Shown one piece after another: positions 37,286 through 45,128 of a stretch of DNA of 64,000 nt (position 1 is the stretch's first letter; the number at the start of each line of letters is the position of its first letter). A model generated the notes under the pieces. The model was given only the letters and a program-made list of their open reading frames with translations, searched no databases and was not told the origin of the DNA. A program made the translations under genes and the position numbers. This DNA comes from Afifella aestuarii (GTDB taxonomy: Bacteria; Pseudomonadota; Alphaproteobacteria; Rhizobiales; Afifellaceae). The DNA lies in the NCBI RefSeq assembly GCF_004023665.1, contig NZ_SAUF01000001.1:1536501-1600500 (forward strand). The letters run 5' to 3'.

Positions 37286-38196
37286 GCCTCACCCGCCTCT
37301 GCCTCATGGAATTCCTCACGCGTATAGCCCTGGAGATAAAGAAGGGCGGTGAGGTCGCCATGGCGAATGTCGGCATCCGCTTCGCGCACCAGGGCCGGCT
37401 TGCCGTGGAGGGCGACGCCCAGACCTGCGAGCGCGATCATTCCGACATCATTGGCTCCGTCACCGACGGCGATGACATCCCCTGCCGCGAGGTCGTGACG
37501 GGCGAGGGTCGCCTTCAGCGTTTCGACCTTGGCGTTGCGGCCGAGGATCGGTTCGGCGACCTTGCCGGTGAAACGGCCGTCTTCGTGGAGGAGGCGGTTG
37601 GCGTGGAATTCTTGGATGCCGAGCATTTTGGCGATTTTCTCGGCAAAAATGGTGAAGCCGCCGGAGACCAGAACGGTGTGAGCGCCCGCGGCGCGCATGG
37701 TGGCGACCAGCGTCCGCCCGCCTGTCTTCAAAGTGATGCGTTCCGCCAGAACGCGGTCTGCCACGTCGACCGGAAGATTTTTGAGAAGGCCGACCCGCTC
37801 TTTGAGTGCCGGCTCGAAAGCGAGTTCGCCGGCCATCGCGCGGGCCGTGATCTCGGCCACATGTTCTCCAATGCCCGCCTCGGCCGCCAACTCGTCGATG
37901 CATTCCTGGTCGATGAGCGTGGAATCCATGTCGGCGATCAAAAGCCGCTTGCACCGGTTCGCCGCCGGCATGGCGGCCACATCGATGGCGCCCGGGCCGA
38001 TCACCTGCCGTGCCGCGGCGAGGGCCGATGCGCTCATGCCGGCAAACGGCAGGTCGCAGGCTTCGCCTTCACACAGCCATTTCGGGTTGCCCGCCGCAAG
38101 GCCGGCCCGGCCGAGCTCGGCCGTCACTGCGACGATCAGCTCCTCGGTGACAGGCGCTTTCCGTTTCGAGCCGATCAGCGTTAGGACGGACTGCAT
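37282..38196 (-). CDS. serB: Phosphoserine phosphatase
   Basis: SerB performs the last step of serine biosynthesis, removing phosphate from L-phosphoserine. It is 304 residues including an N-terminal ACT-like domain of about 80 residues. The HAD motif ADMDSTLIDQE carries Asp89 and Asp91, motif II is in VLVSGGFTIFAEKIA, and GDGANDVGMIALAGLG holds motif III/IV. The start ATG at 38196 is overlapped on the other strand by the miaA start codon; AGGA lies about 9 bp upstream. The GNAT gene follows, overlapping by 4 bp. Confidence 0.97.
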   Translation of the reverse strand: MQSVLTLIGSKRKAPVTEELIVAVTAELGRAGLAAGNPKWLCEGEACDLPFAGMSASALAAARQVIGPGAIDVAAMPAANRCKRLLIADMDSTLIDQECIDELAAEAGIGEHVAEITARAMAGELAFEPALKERVGLLKNLPVDVADRVLAERITLKTGGRTLVATMRAAGAHTVLVSGGFTIFAEKIAKMLGIQEFHANRLLHEDGRFTGKVAEPILGRNAKVETLKATLARHDLAAGDVIAVGDGANDVGMIALAGLGVALHGKPALVREADADIRHGDLTALLYLQGYTREEFHEAEAGEA

Positions 38197-39109
38197 GAGA
38201 ATTGATCCTGAACATGTGGCGGAAGGCGAGGTCGTGCTGATAGCGGGGCCTACGGCGAGCGGCAAGACACAGCTTGCGCTCGATTTGGCCGAGGGGCTTC
38301 ACGCGCGGGGCCGCCGAGCCGTGGTCGTCAACGCCGATGCCATGCAGGTTTACCGAGATCTCCGGGTGCTGACGGCGCGTCCGCAGGCGTCCGAGATGGG
38401 CGATCTGGAGCATCGACTTTTCGGACATGTCGATGCGGCGGACCGCTATTCTGTCGGTCGCTGGCTGTCGGATGTCGGTGACGTCCTCTCTGCCGTGCAG
38501 GAGGAGGGAGCGACCGCCATATTCGTGGGCGGGACCGGCCTTTATCTAAAGGCTCTGACGGAAGGCCTTTCTCCGGTTCCGGAGATTGCGCCCGAAATTC
38601 GCGACGAGGTGCGGGCGCGCGCCGAGCGGGAAGGCAGCGATGCCATGCTCCGGTGGCTAGAGACGCTCGACCCGCGGGCGGCTGGGACCGTCAGGCCCGG
38701 CGACACCCAAAGGGCCGTGCGGGCGGTCGAAGTGAAGCTATCGACAGGACGCTCGCTCATCGATTGGCAGAACGAGACGCGCGAGCCGGCGCTCGTGAGC
38801 GAGGCGAAACGCTTCATCCTGCTGCCGCAGCGCGAGGCGGTCTACCGGGCGATCGACAGGCGCTTCGGCGTGATGATCGACGAAGGTGCGCTTGAAGAAG
38901 TCCAGGCGTTGATGGCGCGCGACCTTGCGGCCGATCTGCCGGCGATGAAGGCGATCGGCGTGCGGCCGCTTTCCGCCTATCTGCGGGGCGAAATCGCTTT
39001 CACGGCTGCGGTCGAGCGGGGAAAAACGGAAAGCCGTCGCTATGCCAAACGGCAGCTGACCTGGCTGCGCCACCAATGCGGCGAGGGCTGGTGCGAAATC
39101 CACGCCTGA
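38195..39109 (+). CDS. miaA: tRNA dimethylallyltransferase
   Basis: MiaA transfers a dimethylallyl group to A37 of tRNAs reading UNN codons. It is 304 residues. The P-loop LIAGPTASGKTQLALDLA is at about 16-33, NADAMQVYRDLRVLTARP is the substrate-binding segment, and later motifs include VGGTGLYLKAL, PGDTQRAVRAVEV and ESRRYAKRQLTWLRHQ. ATG 38195 has AGGACGG about 8 bp upstream and is chosen over an in-frame GTG at 38216 with no site. Its first codon overlaps the serB start on the opposite strand. Confidence 0.95.
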   Translation: MRIDPEHVAEGEVVLIAGPTASGKTQLALDLAEGLHARGRRAVVVNADAMQVYRDLRVLTARPQASEMGDLEHRLFGHVDAADRYSVGRWLSDVGDVLSAVQEEGATAIFVGGTGLYLKALTEGLSPVPEIAPEIRDEVRARAEREGSDAMLRWLETLDPRAAGTVRPGDTQRAVRAVEVKLSTGRSLIDWQNETREPALVSEAKRFILLPQREAVYRAIDRRFGVMIDEGALEEVQALMARDLAADLPAMKAIGVRPLSAYLRGEIAFTAAVERGKTESRRYAKRQLTWLRHQCGEGWCEIHA

Positions 39110-39136
39110 TGGCGCTCCTCTGGTGGCAGCCGGTGC

Positions 39137-40579
39137 TCAGGCTGTCGCCGGCGGTGTGGCTTTCCGCGGAACGAACAGCCGATGTTTTGCGCCTGGGCGC
39201 GCTTCTCCTGGCGCTGCCGGCGTCGCCTCCGTTTCGGCGCCGAGGCTGCGTGACATCGAGGAAACGATTACACGACCGAGGCCCGGCCCCTCGGTCTCGT
39301 CGAGCGCATAGCCGATGCCGTTGTCGACGATTTCGATCACGCAGCCCTTCGCCGGATCTTCGACCGCATAGGAGCGAATGAGGATTTCGCCGCGCTCGCC
39401 ATCGGGAAACGCGTATTTGATGGCATTGGTGACGAGTTCGTTGACGATGATGCCGATCGACACGGCATCCTTGCTCGGCAATTGGAACGGTTCAGCCTCG
39501 AGTTTCAGCGTGATCGGCTTGCCCGCCGACAATTCCTGGAGGTCTTCCACGAGCGGCTCCAGATAGCCGTCGAGGCGAACCCAGTCGCGGCCGGCGAGAA
39601 GGTGCAGGCGGCGCTGTGCCGAGGCGATGGCACCGATATGCTCGCGTGCGCCGTCGAGCACCGCTTTGGCTTCCTCGTTGTCGCTTTGACGGGCCTGCAA
39701 GGCGAGGATGGAGGACACCATCGACAGGTTGTTGCCGACGCGGTGATTGACGTCGCTCAACAAAGCTTCGGCGCGCTGGCGCTCGATTTCGAGCTCTGCC
39801 GTTCGTTCACGCACACGCGTTTCGAGCGACGCGTTGGTCTGGTTCAATTCGGCGATGTGCAAGCGCTCGACGCGCTGGATGGCGGTGGCAAGCCCCGCGG
39901 TCGCAAGCAGCGAGGCGGTGATGGCGAGCAGGAGCAGATTGCGGTTACGCCGCTGCAGAGCCTGTCGCTGAGCGAGATGGCGGACTTCCTCCGCATCGAG
40001 CTCCCGCAGCTGCTGCGCGATGCCGTTGGAGATGGTGCGCCCCTGCTGTTCCACCTGGGCGCGGGCAGCATCCCGCTGACCAGCCGCAAAAAGCTCGATC
40101 GTCTCATCCATCTGGTCGAGCCGCTGCCGGATAAGAGTGTTCGCGGCGTCGAGACGGGCCGTCTGGGGCGGATTGTCGGAGAGAAGATCGTGCAGTTTCT
40201 GGACCTGATCCGGCAATAACGCCACGGCCGGCCGATAAGGGTTCAGATATGTCTGGTCGCCGGTGAGGAGATAGCCGCGTTGGGCGCCTTCCGCCTCCCG
40301 CAACGAGCCGAGAAGGGATTCGATCTCGCTGCGCACCCGCAAGGTATGTTCGACCCAGTCATCGGTGCGGTCGGCCCGTACGGTCAAAAAGAGAATCGCA
40401 CCCACCGACAAGAGCAGCAGGCCGAAAAGCGCCATACGCGCGAGCATGATGCGGTTGCGGGCTCGGCCGAGTGCTGCGCGCCATTTGGAGTGGCGCTCGG
40501 GCGTCATGGTTACGTCCATCGTTCCGTCGATGCTCATCCGAGCCTGCCATCCCTCATCCTTGTCTGAGGCGGAACTCAT
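39137..40579 (-). CDS. CHASE3 sensor histidine kinase, HisKA_2 type
   Basis: This 480-residue membrane kinase has a transmembrane helix (about 45-67), a CHASE3-like periplasmic helical bundle (about 70-210), a second helix (213-235), a short coiled coil, and a HisKA_2 phosphoacceptor box DVNHRVGNNLSMVSSILALQ with His279. The catalytic domain has NELVTNAIKYAFPDGERGE (N box) and EIVDNGIGYALDE (G1). The G2 area GPGLGRVIVSSMSRSLGAE departs from the usual LGLRLV form. ATG 40579 gives the most plausible N-terminus. It is divergent from a single-domain response regulator starting at 40699, its presumed partner. Confidence 0.9.
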   Translation of the reverse strand: MSSASDKDEGWQARMSIDGTMDVTMTPERHSKWRAALGRARNRIMLARMALFGLLLLSVGAILFLTVRADRTDDWVEHTLRVRSEIESLLGSLREAEGAQRGYLLTGDQTYLNPYRPAVALLPDQVQKLHDLLSDNPPQTARLDAANTLIRQRLDQMDETIELFAAGQRDAARAQVEQQGRTISNGIAQQLRELDAEEVRHLAQRQALQRRNRNLLLLAITASLLATAGLATAIQRVERLHIAELNQTNASLETRVRERTAELEIERQRAEALLSDVNHRVGNNLSMVSSILALQARQSDNEEAKAVLDGAREHIGAIASAQRRLHLLAGRDWVRLDGYLEPLVEDLQELSAGKPITLKLEAEPFQLPSKDAVSIGIIVNELVTNAIKYAFPDGERGEILIRSYAVEDPAKGCVIEIVDNGIGYALDETEGPGLGRVIVSSMSRSLGAETEATPAAPGEARPGAKHRLFVPRKATPPATA

Positions 40580-40698
40580 CACGCATCGCGCCATTGGCAA
40601 TAATGACAAGGAAAGATGACAGGGAAGGGGCGAGACAAATTGCGTTGTTTCCTAATGCTTAACCGCAGCAGGGAGGCAAAGGCAATCTCGCCGGTGTT

Positions 40699-41100
40699 AT
40701 GATGGTGCAACAGGCTCGTATTCTTCTCGCCGAGAACCAGCCGCTGGTGGCACTCGATTTCGAATTCGCTCTTTGCGACGCGGGCTACGAGGTTCTCGGA
40801 CCCGTCGGGGAGCTGACGGAAGGGCTGCGGCTCGCCGAGGAAACGAGGCCCGATGCCGCGGTTCTCGACGTGCAGCTTGCGGATGGGCACGTCTTCCCGC
40901 TGGCACGAGCGCTGATGGCCGCGGGCGTGCCGATTATGTTCGTCACGGCACATGTCGCTGAAGAACGCATCTGGCCGGCTACCTTCCGGAATTGCCCGCG
41001 CCTTGGAAAGCCGGTCGATCCTGAGGTTTTCCGACGCACGGCGGCGGGGCTTCTCGCGGCCCGGGAGGACGAGGCGCCGGCGGGCGTGGCTGTGGCATAA
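40699..41100 (+). CDS. Single-domain response regulator
   Basis: This 133-residue receiver domain has no output domain. Phosphoacceptor Asp57 is in AAVLDVQLADG, the acidic pair is near the N-terminus (AENQPLVALDFE), Thr83 lies in FVTAH and the conserved Lys104 in RLGKPVDPEV. The closest pattern is the CheY-like receivers that partner HWE/HisKA_2 kinases in alphaproteobacteria. It is divergent from the kinase gene, separated by about 120 bp. It probably works in a phosphorelay or by interacting with another protein. Confidence 0.9.
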   Translation: MMVQQARILLAENQPLVALDFEFALCDAGYEVLGPVGELTEGLRLAEETRPDAAVLDVQLADGHVFPLARALMAAGVPIMFVTAHVAEERIWPATFRNCPRLGKPVDPEVFRRTAAGLLAAREDEAPAGVAVA

Positions 41101-41111
41101 GATTCTTCCGC

Positions 41112-41140
41112 TTGACCTTGCGGTCGCATCACCCTAGAAG
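41112..41140 (+). promoter_or_regulatory. Predicted promoter of the ilvB leader
   Basis: TTGACC (41112-41117), a 17-bp spacer and TAGAAG (41135-41140) fit a housekeeping promoter. The predicted start, about 7 bp downstream, coincides with the leader-peptide ATG at 41148, so the leader message is likely leaderless, as reported for the trp leader of Sinorhizobium. Confidence 0.55.
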
Positions 41141-41147
41141 CCGCTTC

Positions 41148-41201
41148 ATGTATATCTCGTCGCTTATCGTAATGTTGCGCGCCACCGGGGCGACCTCCTA
41201 G
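41148..41201 (+). CDS. Leader peptide of the ilvB attenuator (MYISSLIVMLRATGATS)
   Basis: This 17-codon frame is rich in Ile, Leu and Val (I3, L5-L6, I7, V8, L10 region: ISSLIVML). It lies between a promoter-like sequence and a terminator hairpin in front of ilvB. Ribosome stalling at these codons under branched-chain amino acid shortage would favour readthrough. The product acts in cis and needs no function of its own. No ribosome-binding site precedes it. Confidence 0.75.
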   Translation: MYISSLIVMLRATGATS

Positions 41202-41252
41202 GTCGCCGCGATTACGGTGGTGCGTGCCAAGGCTCCTTCGGGGGCCTTTTTT
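41181..41252 (+). promoter_or_regulatory. ilvB attenuator: alternative hairpins and terminator
   Basis: Candidate structures are GCGCCACCG pairing with CGGTGGTGC further down, GGCGACC-TCCTA-GGTCGCC just after the leader frame, and a terminator AAGGCTCC-TTCG-GGGGCCTT with a T run at 41229-41252. The first two arms overlap the leader codons, as required for stalling to change the fold. This regulates ilvBH by transcription attenuation (inferred). Confidence 0.75.
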
Positions 41253-41307
41253 ATTGCCTCAAGACACGAGATAACGGTGAGCCCGAGCGGCCAGGCGGAG
41301 AGGATTG

Positions 41308-43065
41308 ATGGGCAAGGAAATGACCGGCGCGGAGATGGTCCTGCAGGCGATGAAGGACCACGGGGTCAAGCATATCTTCGGCTACCCCGGCGGCGCTGCG
41401 CTACCGATCTACGACGAGATCTTCCAGCAGGAGGACATCCAGCACATCCTCGTTCGCCATGAGCAGGGCGCAGGCCATGCGGCGGAAGGCTATGCGCGTT
41501 CCTCCGGCAAGCCCGGCGTCGTTCTGGTGACCTCCGGGCCGGGGGCGACCAATATGGTGACGGCGCTGACCGATGCGATGATGGATTCCATCCCGCTCGT
41601 GTGCATCACCGCGCAGGTCCCCACCCATCTCATCGGCTCCGACGGGTTTCAGGAATGCGATACTGTCGGCATCACGCGGCCTTGCACCAAGTACAATTGG
41701 CTGGTGCGCGATGTGAACGATCTCTCGCGTGTCCTGCATGATGCCTTTCATGTCGCGACGACGGGCCGTCCGGGCCCGGTGGTCGTCGACATCCCGAAGG
41801 ACGTGCAGTTTGCGACCGGCACTTATCACACGCCCGATCCGGCCGGACGGTCGAGCTATCAGGGCTACGAGCCGTGCATGAAGGGCGACGAGAACGCGAT
41901 CGCGCATGCCGTCGAACTGATGGCGCATGCCAAGCGCCCGATCCTCTATACGGGCGGTGGCGTCATCAATTCCGGTCCGGAGGCGAGCCAGCTCTTGCGT
42001 GAGCTGGTGGCGGCGACGGGCTTTCCCATCACCTCAACCCTGATGGGGCTCGGCGCCTATCCGGCATCGGGGCGAAACTGGCTCGGCATGCTCGGCATGC
42101 ACGGCACCTACGAAGCTAATATGGCGATGCACGATTGCGACGTGATGGTGTGCATCGGCGCGCGCTTCGACGACCGGATCACCGGGCGCACAGACGCCTT
42201 CTCGCCCGGCTCGAAGAAGATCCATGTCGATATCGACCCGTCCTCGGTCAACAAGAACATCCGCGTGGACGTGCCGATCATCGGCGATGTCACCCATGTT
42301 CTGAAAGACATGCTCGCCATGTGGACGGCGCGTGCGCCCGAGCCCGATCTCAAGGCCTGGTGGACGCAGATCGAAACCTGGAAGGGGCGGCGTTCGCTGG
42401 CCTATCGGACGAACCGTGACGTGATCATGCCGCAATATGCGATCGAGCGGCTCTATCAGGCGACGAAGGACCGCGACACCTACATCACGACGGAGGTCGG
42501 CCAGCACCAGATGTGGGCGGCGCAGTTCTATCACTTCGACGCGCCCAATCGCTGGATGACCTCCGGCGGGCTCGGCACGATGGGCTACGGTCTGCCGGCC
42601 GCCCTCGGCGTGCAGGTCGCGCATCCCGACAGTCTCGTCGTCGATATCGCCGGCGATGCGTCCGTGCTGATGACCATGCAGGAGATGTCGACGGCGGTGC
42701 AGCACGACCTGCCGATCAAGATCTTCATCTTGAACAATTGCTATATGGGCATGGTGAGACAGTGGCAGCAGCTTCTGCACGGCAATCGCCTGTCGAACTC
42801 GTACAATGAATCGCTGCCCGATTTCGTGAAGCTCGCCGAGGCCTATGGCTGCGTCGGGCTGCGCGCGGACAAGCCTGACGAGCTCGACGACGCGATCGAA
42901 GAGATGATTTCCGTGCGCCGGCCCGTCCTGTTCGACTGTCGCGTGGCCAATCTCGAAAATTGCTTCCCGATGATTCCATCCGGCAAGGCGCACAACGAGA
43001 TGATCCTGCCAGCTGAATCTGAGGGGGCCGAAGAGGCTTTCGCCGGCGGCAAAGCGCTGGTTTGA
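41308..43065 (+). CDS. ilvB: Acetolactate synthase, large catalytic subunit
   Basis: IlvB (acetohydroxyacid synthase) condenses pyruvate with pyruvate or 2-ketobutyrate, the first common step to valine, leucine and isoleucine. It is 585 residues, thiamine-diphosphate dependent. GYPGGAALPIYDE contains the catalytic Glu region, HEQGAGHAAEGYARSSGK and SGPGATNMVTALTDAMMDS follow, and the ThDP motif GDASVLMTMQEMSTAVQHDLPIKIFILNN sits near 455-485. ATG 41308 follows GGAGAGGA. Its leader (41148-41252) should make it sensitive to branched-chain amino acids, and ilvH follows after 142 bp. Confidence 0.98.
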   Translation: MGKEMTGAEMVLQAMKDHGVKHIFGYPGGAALPIYDEIFQQEDIQHILVRHEQGAGHAAEGYARSSGKPGVVLVTSGPGATNMVTALTDAMMDSIPLVCITAQVPTHLIGSDGFQECDTVGITRPCTKYNWLVRDVNDLSRVLHDAFHVATTGRPGPVVVDIPKDVQFATGTYHTPDPAGRSSYQGYEPCMKGDENAIAHAVELMAHAKRPILYTGGGVINSGPEASQLLRELVAATGFPITSTLMGLGAYPASGRNWLGMLGMHGTYEANMAMHDCDVMVCIGARFDDRITGRTDAFSPGSKKIHVDIDPSSVNKNIRVDVPIIGDVTHVLKDMLAMWTARAPEPDLKAWWTQIETWKGRRSLAYRTNRDVIMPQYAIERLYQATKDRDTYITTEVGQHQMWAAQFYHFDAPNRWMTSGGLGTMGYGLPAALGVQVAHPDSLVVDIAGDASVLMTMQEMSTAVQHDLPIKIFILNNCYMGMVRQWQQLLHGNRLSNSYNESLPDFVKLAEAYGCVGLRADKPDELDDAIEEMISVRRPVLFDCRVANLENCFPMIPSGKAHNEMILPAESEGAEEAFAGGKALV

Positions 43066-43207
43066 TGGTGTTGGTTGGAGGGGCCCAGCTTCAAAGGCCC
43101 CTGGTTTGAGGTGACGGCGGCCCGTCCGCGGACCGCCAGGCGGATACCATTCGGCAGGTGCTTTCGCGAGAAGTGCCTTCGCCGTTCGATGAAGGATACG
43201 AAGGACA

Positions 43208-43804
43208 ATGAACGATTCCTCGACCATGACCGGCAAGGCCGCCATGACGCCGCCGGCCTCGACCTATTTCATCGAGGATCGCCAGGACCCGGAGGAGGCG
43301 CATACCCTTTCCGTTCTCGTCGACAACGAGCCGGGCGTTCTGGCGCGTGTCATCGGGCTCTTCTCCGGGCGTGGCTACAATATCGAAAGTCTCACCGTCT
43401 CGGAGACGGAGCATGAGAAGCACCTGTCGCGCATTACCATCGTGACGCGCGGCAGCGTCACCGTTCTGGAGCAGATCAAGAACCAGCTTGGCCGGCTCGT
43501 GCCGGTCCATCGGGTGACGGATCTCACCGACGTGGCGGTGGCGCGCAATCAGGAAAAGCCGCTGGAGCGCGAGCTGGCGCTGGTGAAGGTTGCCGGTCAC
43601 GGCGAGATGCGGGTGGAGGCTTTGCGCCTCGCCGACGCCTTCAAGGCCGAGGTGATCGATGCGACCCGCGAGCATTTCGTCTTCCAGATGACGGGACGGT
43701 CCGCCAAAGTGGAGCAATTCATCTCCATCATGCAGCCGATGGGCCTCATCGAAGTCTGCCGCACGGGGCTTGCCGCGCTGTCGCGCGGACCTGAATCCTC
43801 TTAA
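43208..43804 (+). CDS. ilvH: Acetolactate synthase, small regulatory subunit
   Basis: IlvH (IlvN) is the regulatory subunit of acetolactate synthase, conferring valine feedback and boosting activity. It is 198 residues with an N-terminal ACT domain (TLSVLVDNEPGVLARVIGLFSGRGYNIESLTV, near 38) and a C-terminal ALS_ss_C domain (RELALVKVAGHGEMRVEALRLADAFKAEVID). Start ATG has GAAGGA five bases upstream. It is the second gene of the ilvB-ilvH operon and is followed by a terminator-like hairpin at 43808-43839. Confidence 0.97.
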   Translation: MNDSSTMTGKAAMTPPASTYFIEDRQDPEEAHTLSVLVDNEPGVLARVIGLFSGRGYNIESLTVSETEHEKHLSRITIVTRGSVTVLEQIKNQLGRLVPVHRVTDLTDVAVARNQEKPLERELALVKVAGHGEMRVEALRLADAFKAEVIDATREHFVFQMTGRSAKVEQFISIMQPMGLIEVCRTGLAALSRGPESS

Positions 43805-43807
43805 TAT

Positions 43808-43839
43808 TGCCCGCGGGCGTAAGGCCCCGGGCACCTTTT
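43808..43839 (+). terminator. Terminator after ilvH
   Basis: TGCCCG / CGGGCA outer stem with an inner GGGC-GTAAG-GCCC hairpin is followed by CCTTTT directly after the ilvH stop codon. Confidence 0.7.
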
Positions 43840-43862
43840 GAAATCTGCTCGGGATCTGCGCC

Positions 43863-44456
43863 ATGTCGACGGAAGTCGTCTCCGCCCTCATCGTCTTCGC
43901 CGTCGTTGCCTCGGTGACGCCGGGGCCGAACAACCTGATGCTTCTGGCCTCGGGCGTGAATTTCGGCTTCCGCCGGACGCTCCCGCATCTTCTCGGCGTT
44001 CTCGTCGGCTTTGCCATTCTTCTGACGGCCGTCGGGCTCGGTGTCGGCGCACTGGTGGAGCGCTTTCCCGCGCTCCACACGCTGCTCAAGGTCGTGGGCG
44101 GTGCCTACCTCCTCTATCTCGCCTGGAAGATCGCGATGTCGCGTGCGCTGCACGAGGAGAGCGCCGGGCAGGGGCCTCTCACCTTTCTCGAAGCGGCGCT
44201 CTTCCAATGGGTCAATCCGAAGGCCTGGATGATGGGGCTCGCGGCCATGGCCGCGTACACAGACCCTGACCATTATGCGCTGACGCTCGCCATCGTCGTT
44301 TCCGTCTTCTGCCTCGTGGGCATTCCTTCGGCGTCGATCTGGGCAGGTTTCGGGTCAGCCTTGAAAGATTGGCTCAACCATCCCGTCCGCATCAAATGGT
44401 TCAACATCGCCATGGGGCTCGCGCTCGTCGCCTCGCTCTGGCCGATGCTGAAGTGA
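43863..44456 (+). CDS. LysE-family amino acid exporter
   Basis: This 197-residue inner-membrane protein has the family start SVTPGPNNLMLLASGVNFG and about six hydrophobic segments (RTLPHLLGVLVGFAILLTAVGLGVGAL, YLLYLAWKIAMS). It is likely an exporter of an amino acid or derivative; the neighbouring ilvBH suggests, but does not prove, a branched-chain or related substrate. It starts 24 bp beyond the ilvH terminator, so it probably has its own promoter. Confidence 0.9.
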   Translation: MSTEVVSALIVFAVVASVTPGPNNLMLLASGVNFGFRRTLPHLLGVLVGFAILLTAVGLGVGALVERFPALHTLLKVVGGAYLLYLAWKIAMSRALHEESAGQGPLTFLEAALFQWVNPKAWMMGLAAMAAYTDPDHYALTLAIVVSVFCLVGIPSASIWAGFGSALKDWLNHPVRIKWFNIAMGLALVASLWPMLK

Positions 44457-44585
44457 GTGCGGTCATATCACTCTGCAATTAAGTGTCATCCTGCACGCAC
44501 GTGTCATCTTGAAAGCGGATTTCTTCGGCATCACCCTTGCCGCGATCGGCGCGCCCGACAGGGGCGGTGGCTGTGGGGGAATGAG

Positions 44586-45035
44586 ATGCGCAGTTCTTTC
44601 GGCAAGATCCTTTCGTCGGTCATGATCACAGGCGCGGTTGCGGCTGGCAGCATCGTTGCTGCCGCTCCCGCGCTCGCGGGCGATCCCTGCCTCGACATCG
44701 CTTTCACCTGCCGCGGCGCGGAGCCTTTCTGGAGTTTTACGACGGGTATCGACGCCGGGGGGCGCGAAGTGGTGCGCTTCTCCGATCCGGAGAATCCGGA
44801 CCACCAGGAGAGCCCGCTGGTGATCGACGGCTGCGTGGAGCAAGGCGCGCCGAACGATTTCGAGCTGACGACGGAGGCGCCTCTCGACCTCATCGCCAGC
44901 ATCGTCGGCCAGAGCTGCACCGAACCGAGCGGCGAGAAGACGGACTTTTCCGTGATGGTGTCGTTCAAGCAGGGGGCGCAGACGGCGACGCCGCGAGAGG
45001 TGACCGGCAAGGGCTGTTGCGTCCGTGAGAAGTGA
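44586..45035 (+). CDS. Secreted small protein, COG3650-like
   Basis: This 149-residue protein has a signal peptide (MRSSFGKILSSVMITGAVAA... ending ALAG) and four or more Cys residues (CLDIAFTCRG, DGCVEQ, GQSCTEP, KGCCVRE) that probably form disulfides in the periplasm. The segment CRGAEPFWSF resembles the xRGNEPFW motif of COG3650 proteins, whose function is unknown. The ATG at 44586 is chosen because it begins the signal peptide; the open frame upstream has no such character. Confidence 0.75.
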   Translation: MRSSFGKILSSVMITGAVAAGSIVAAAPALAGDPCLDIAFTCRGAEPFWSFTTGIDAGGREVVRFSDPENPDHQESPLVIDGCVEQGAPNDFELTTEAPLDLIASIVGQSCTEPSGEKTDFSVMVSFKQGAQTATPREVTGKGCCVREK

Positions 45036-45060
45036 GGCGCCGGTCTCTCGTGCCTTGCGT

Positions 45061-45075
45061 GTTCTTATTGTGTTC
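45061..45075. promoter_or_regulatory. LexA (SOS) box GTTC-N7-GTTC upstream of RecD-like helicase
   Basis: GTTCTTATTGTGTTC exactly matches the alphaproteobacterial LexA operator. It lies 54 bp upstream of the first possible start of the RecD-like helicase gene (45129) and 105 bp upstream of the next (45180). It matches the box before uvrD (12870-12884). Confidence 0.7.
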
Positions 45076-45128
45076 TTGTTGATGTCGGGCTAGCGTCTCG
45101 CCGTTGGGGTCGTTTTCTGTCCGATGGC

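Noticed and set aside
41148-41252. Possible riboswitch instead of attenuator before ilvB
   Set aside because: The leader codons for Ile, Leu and Val and the terminator account for the region; no riboswitch consensus seen.
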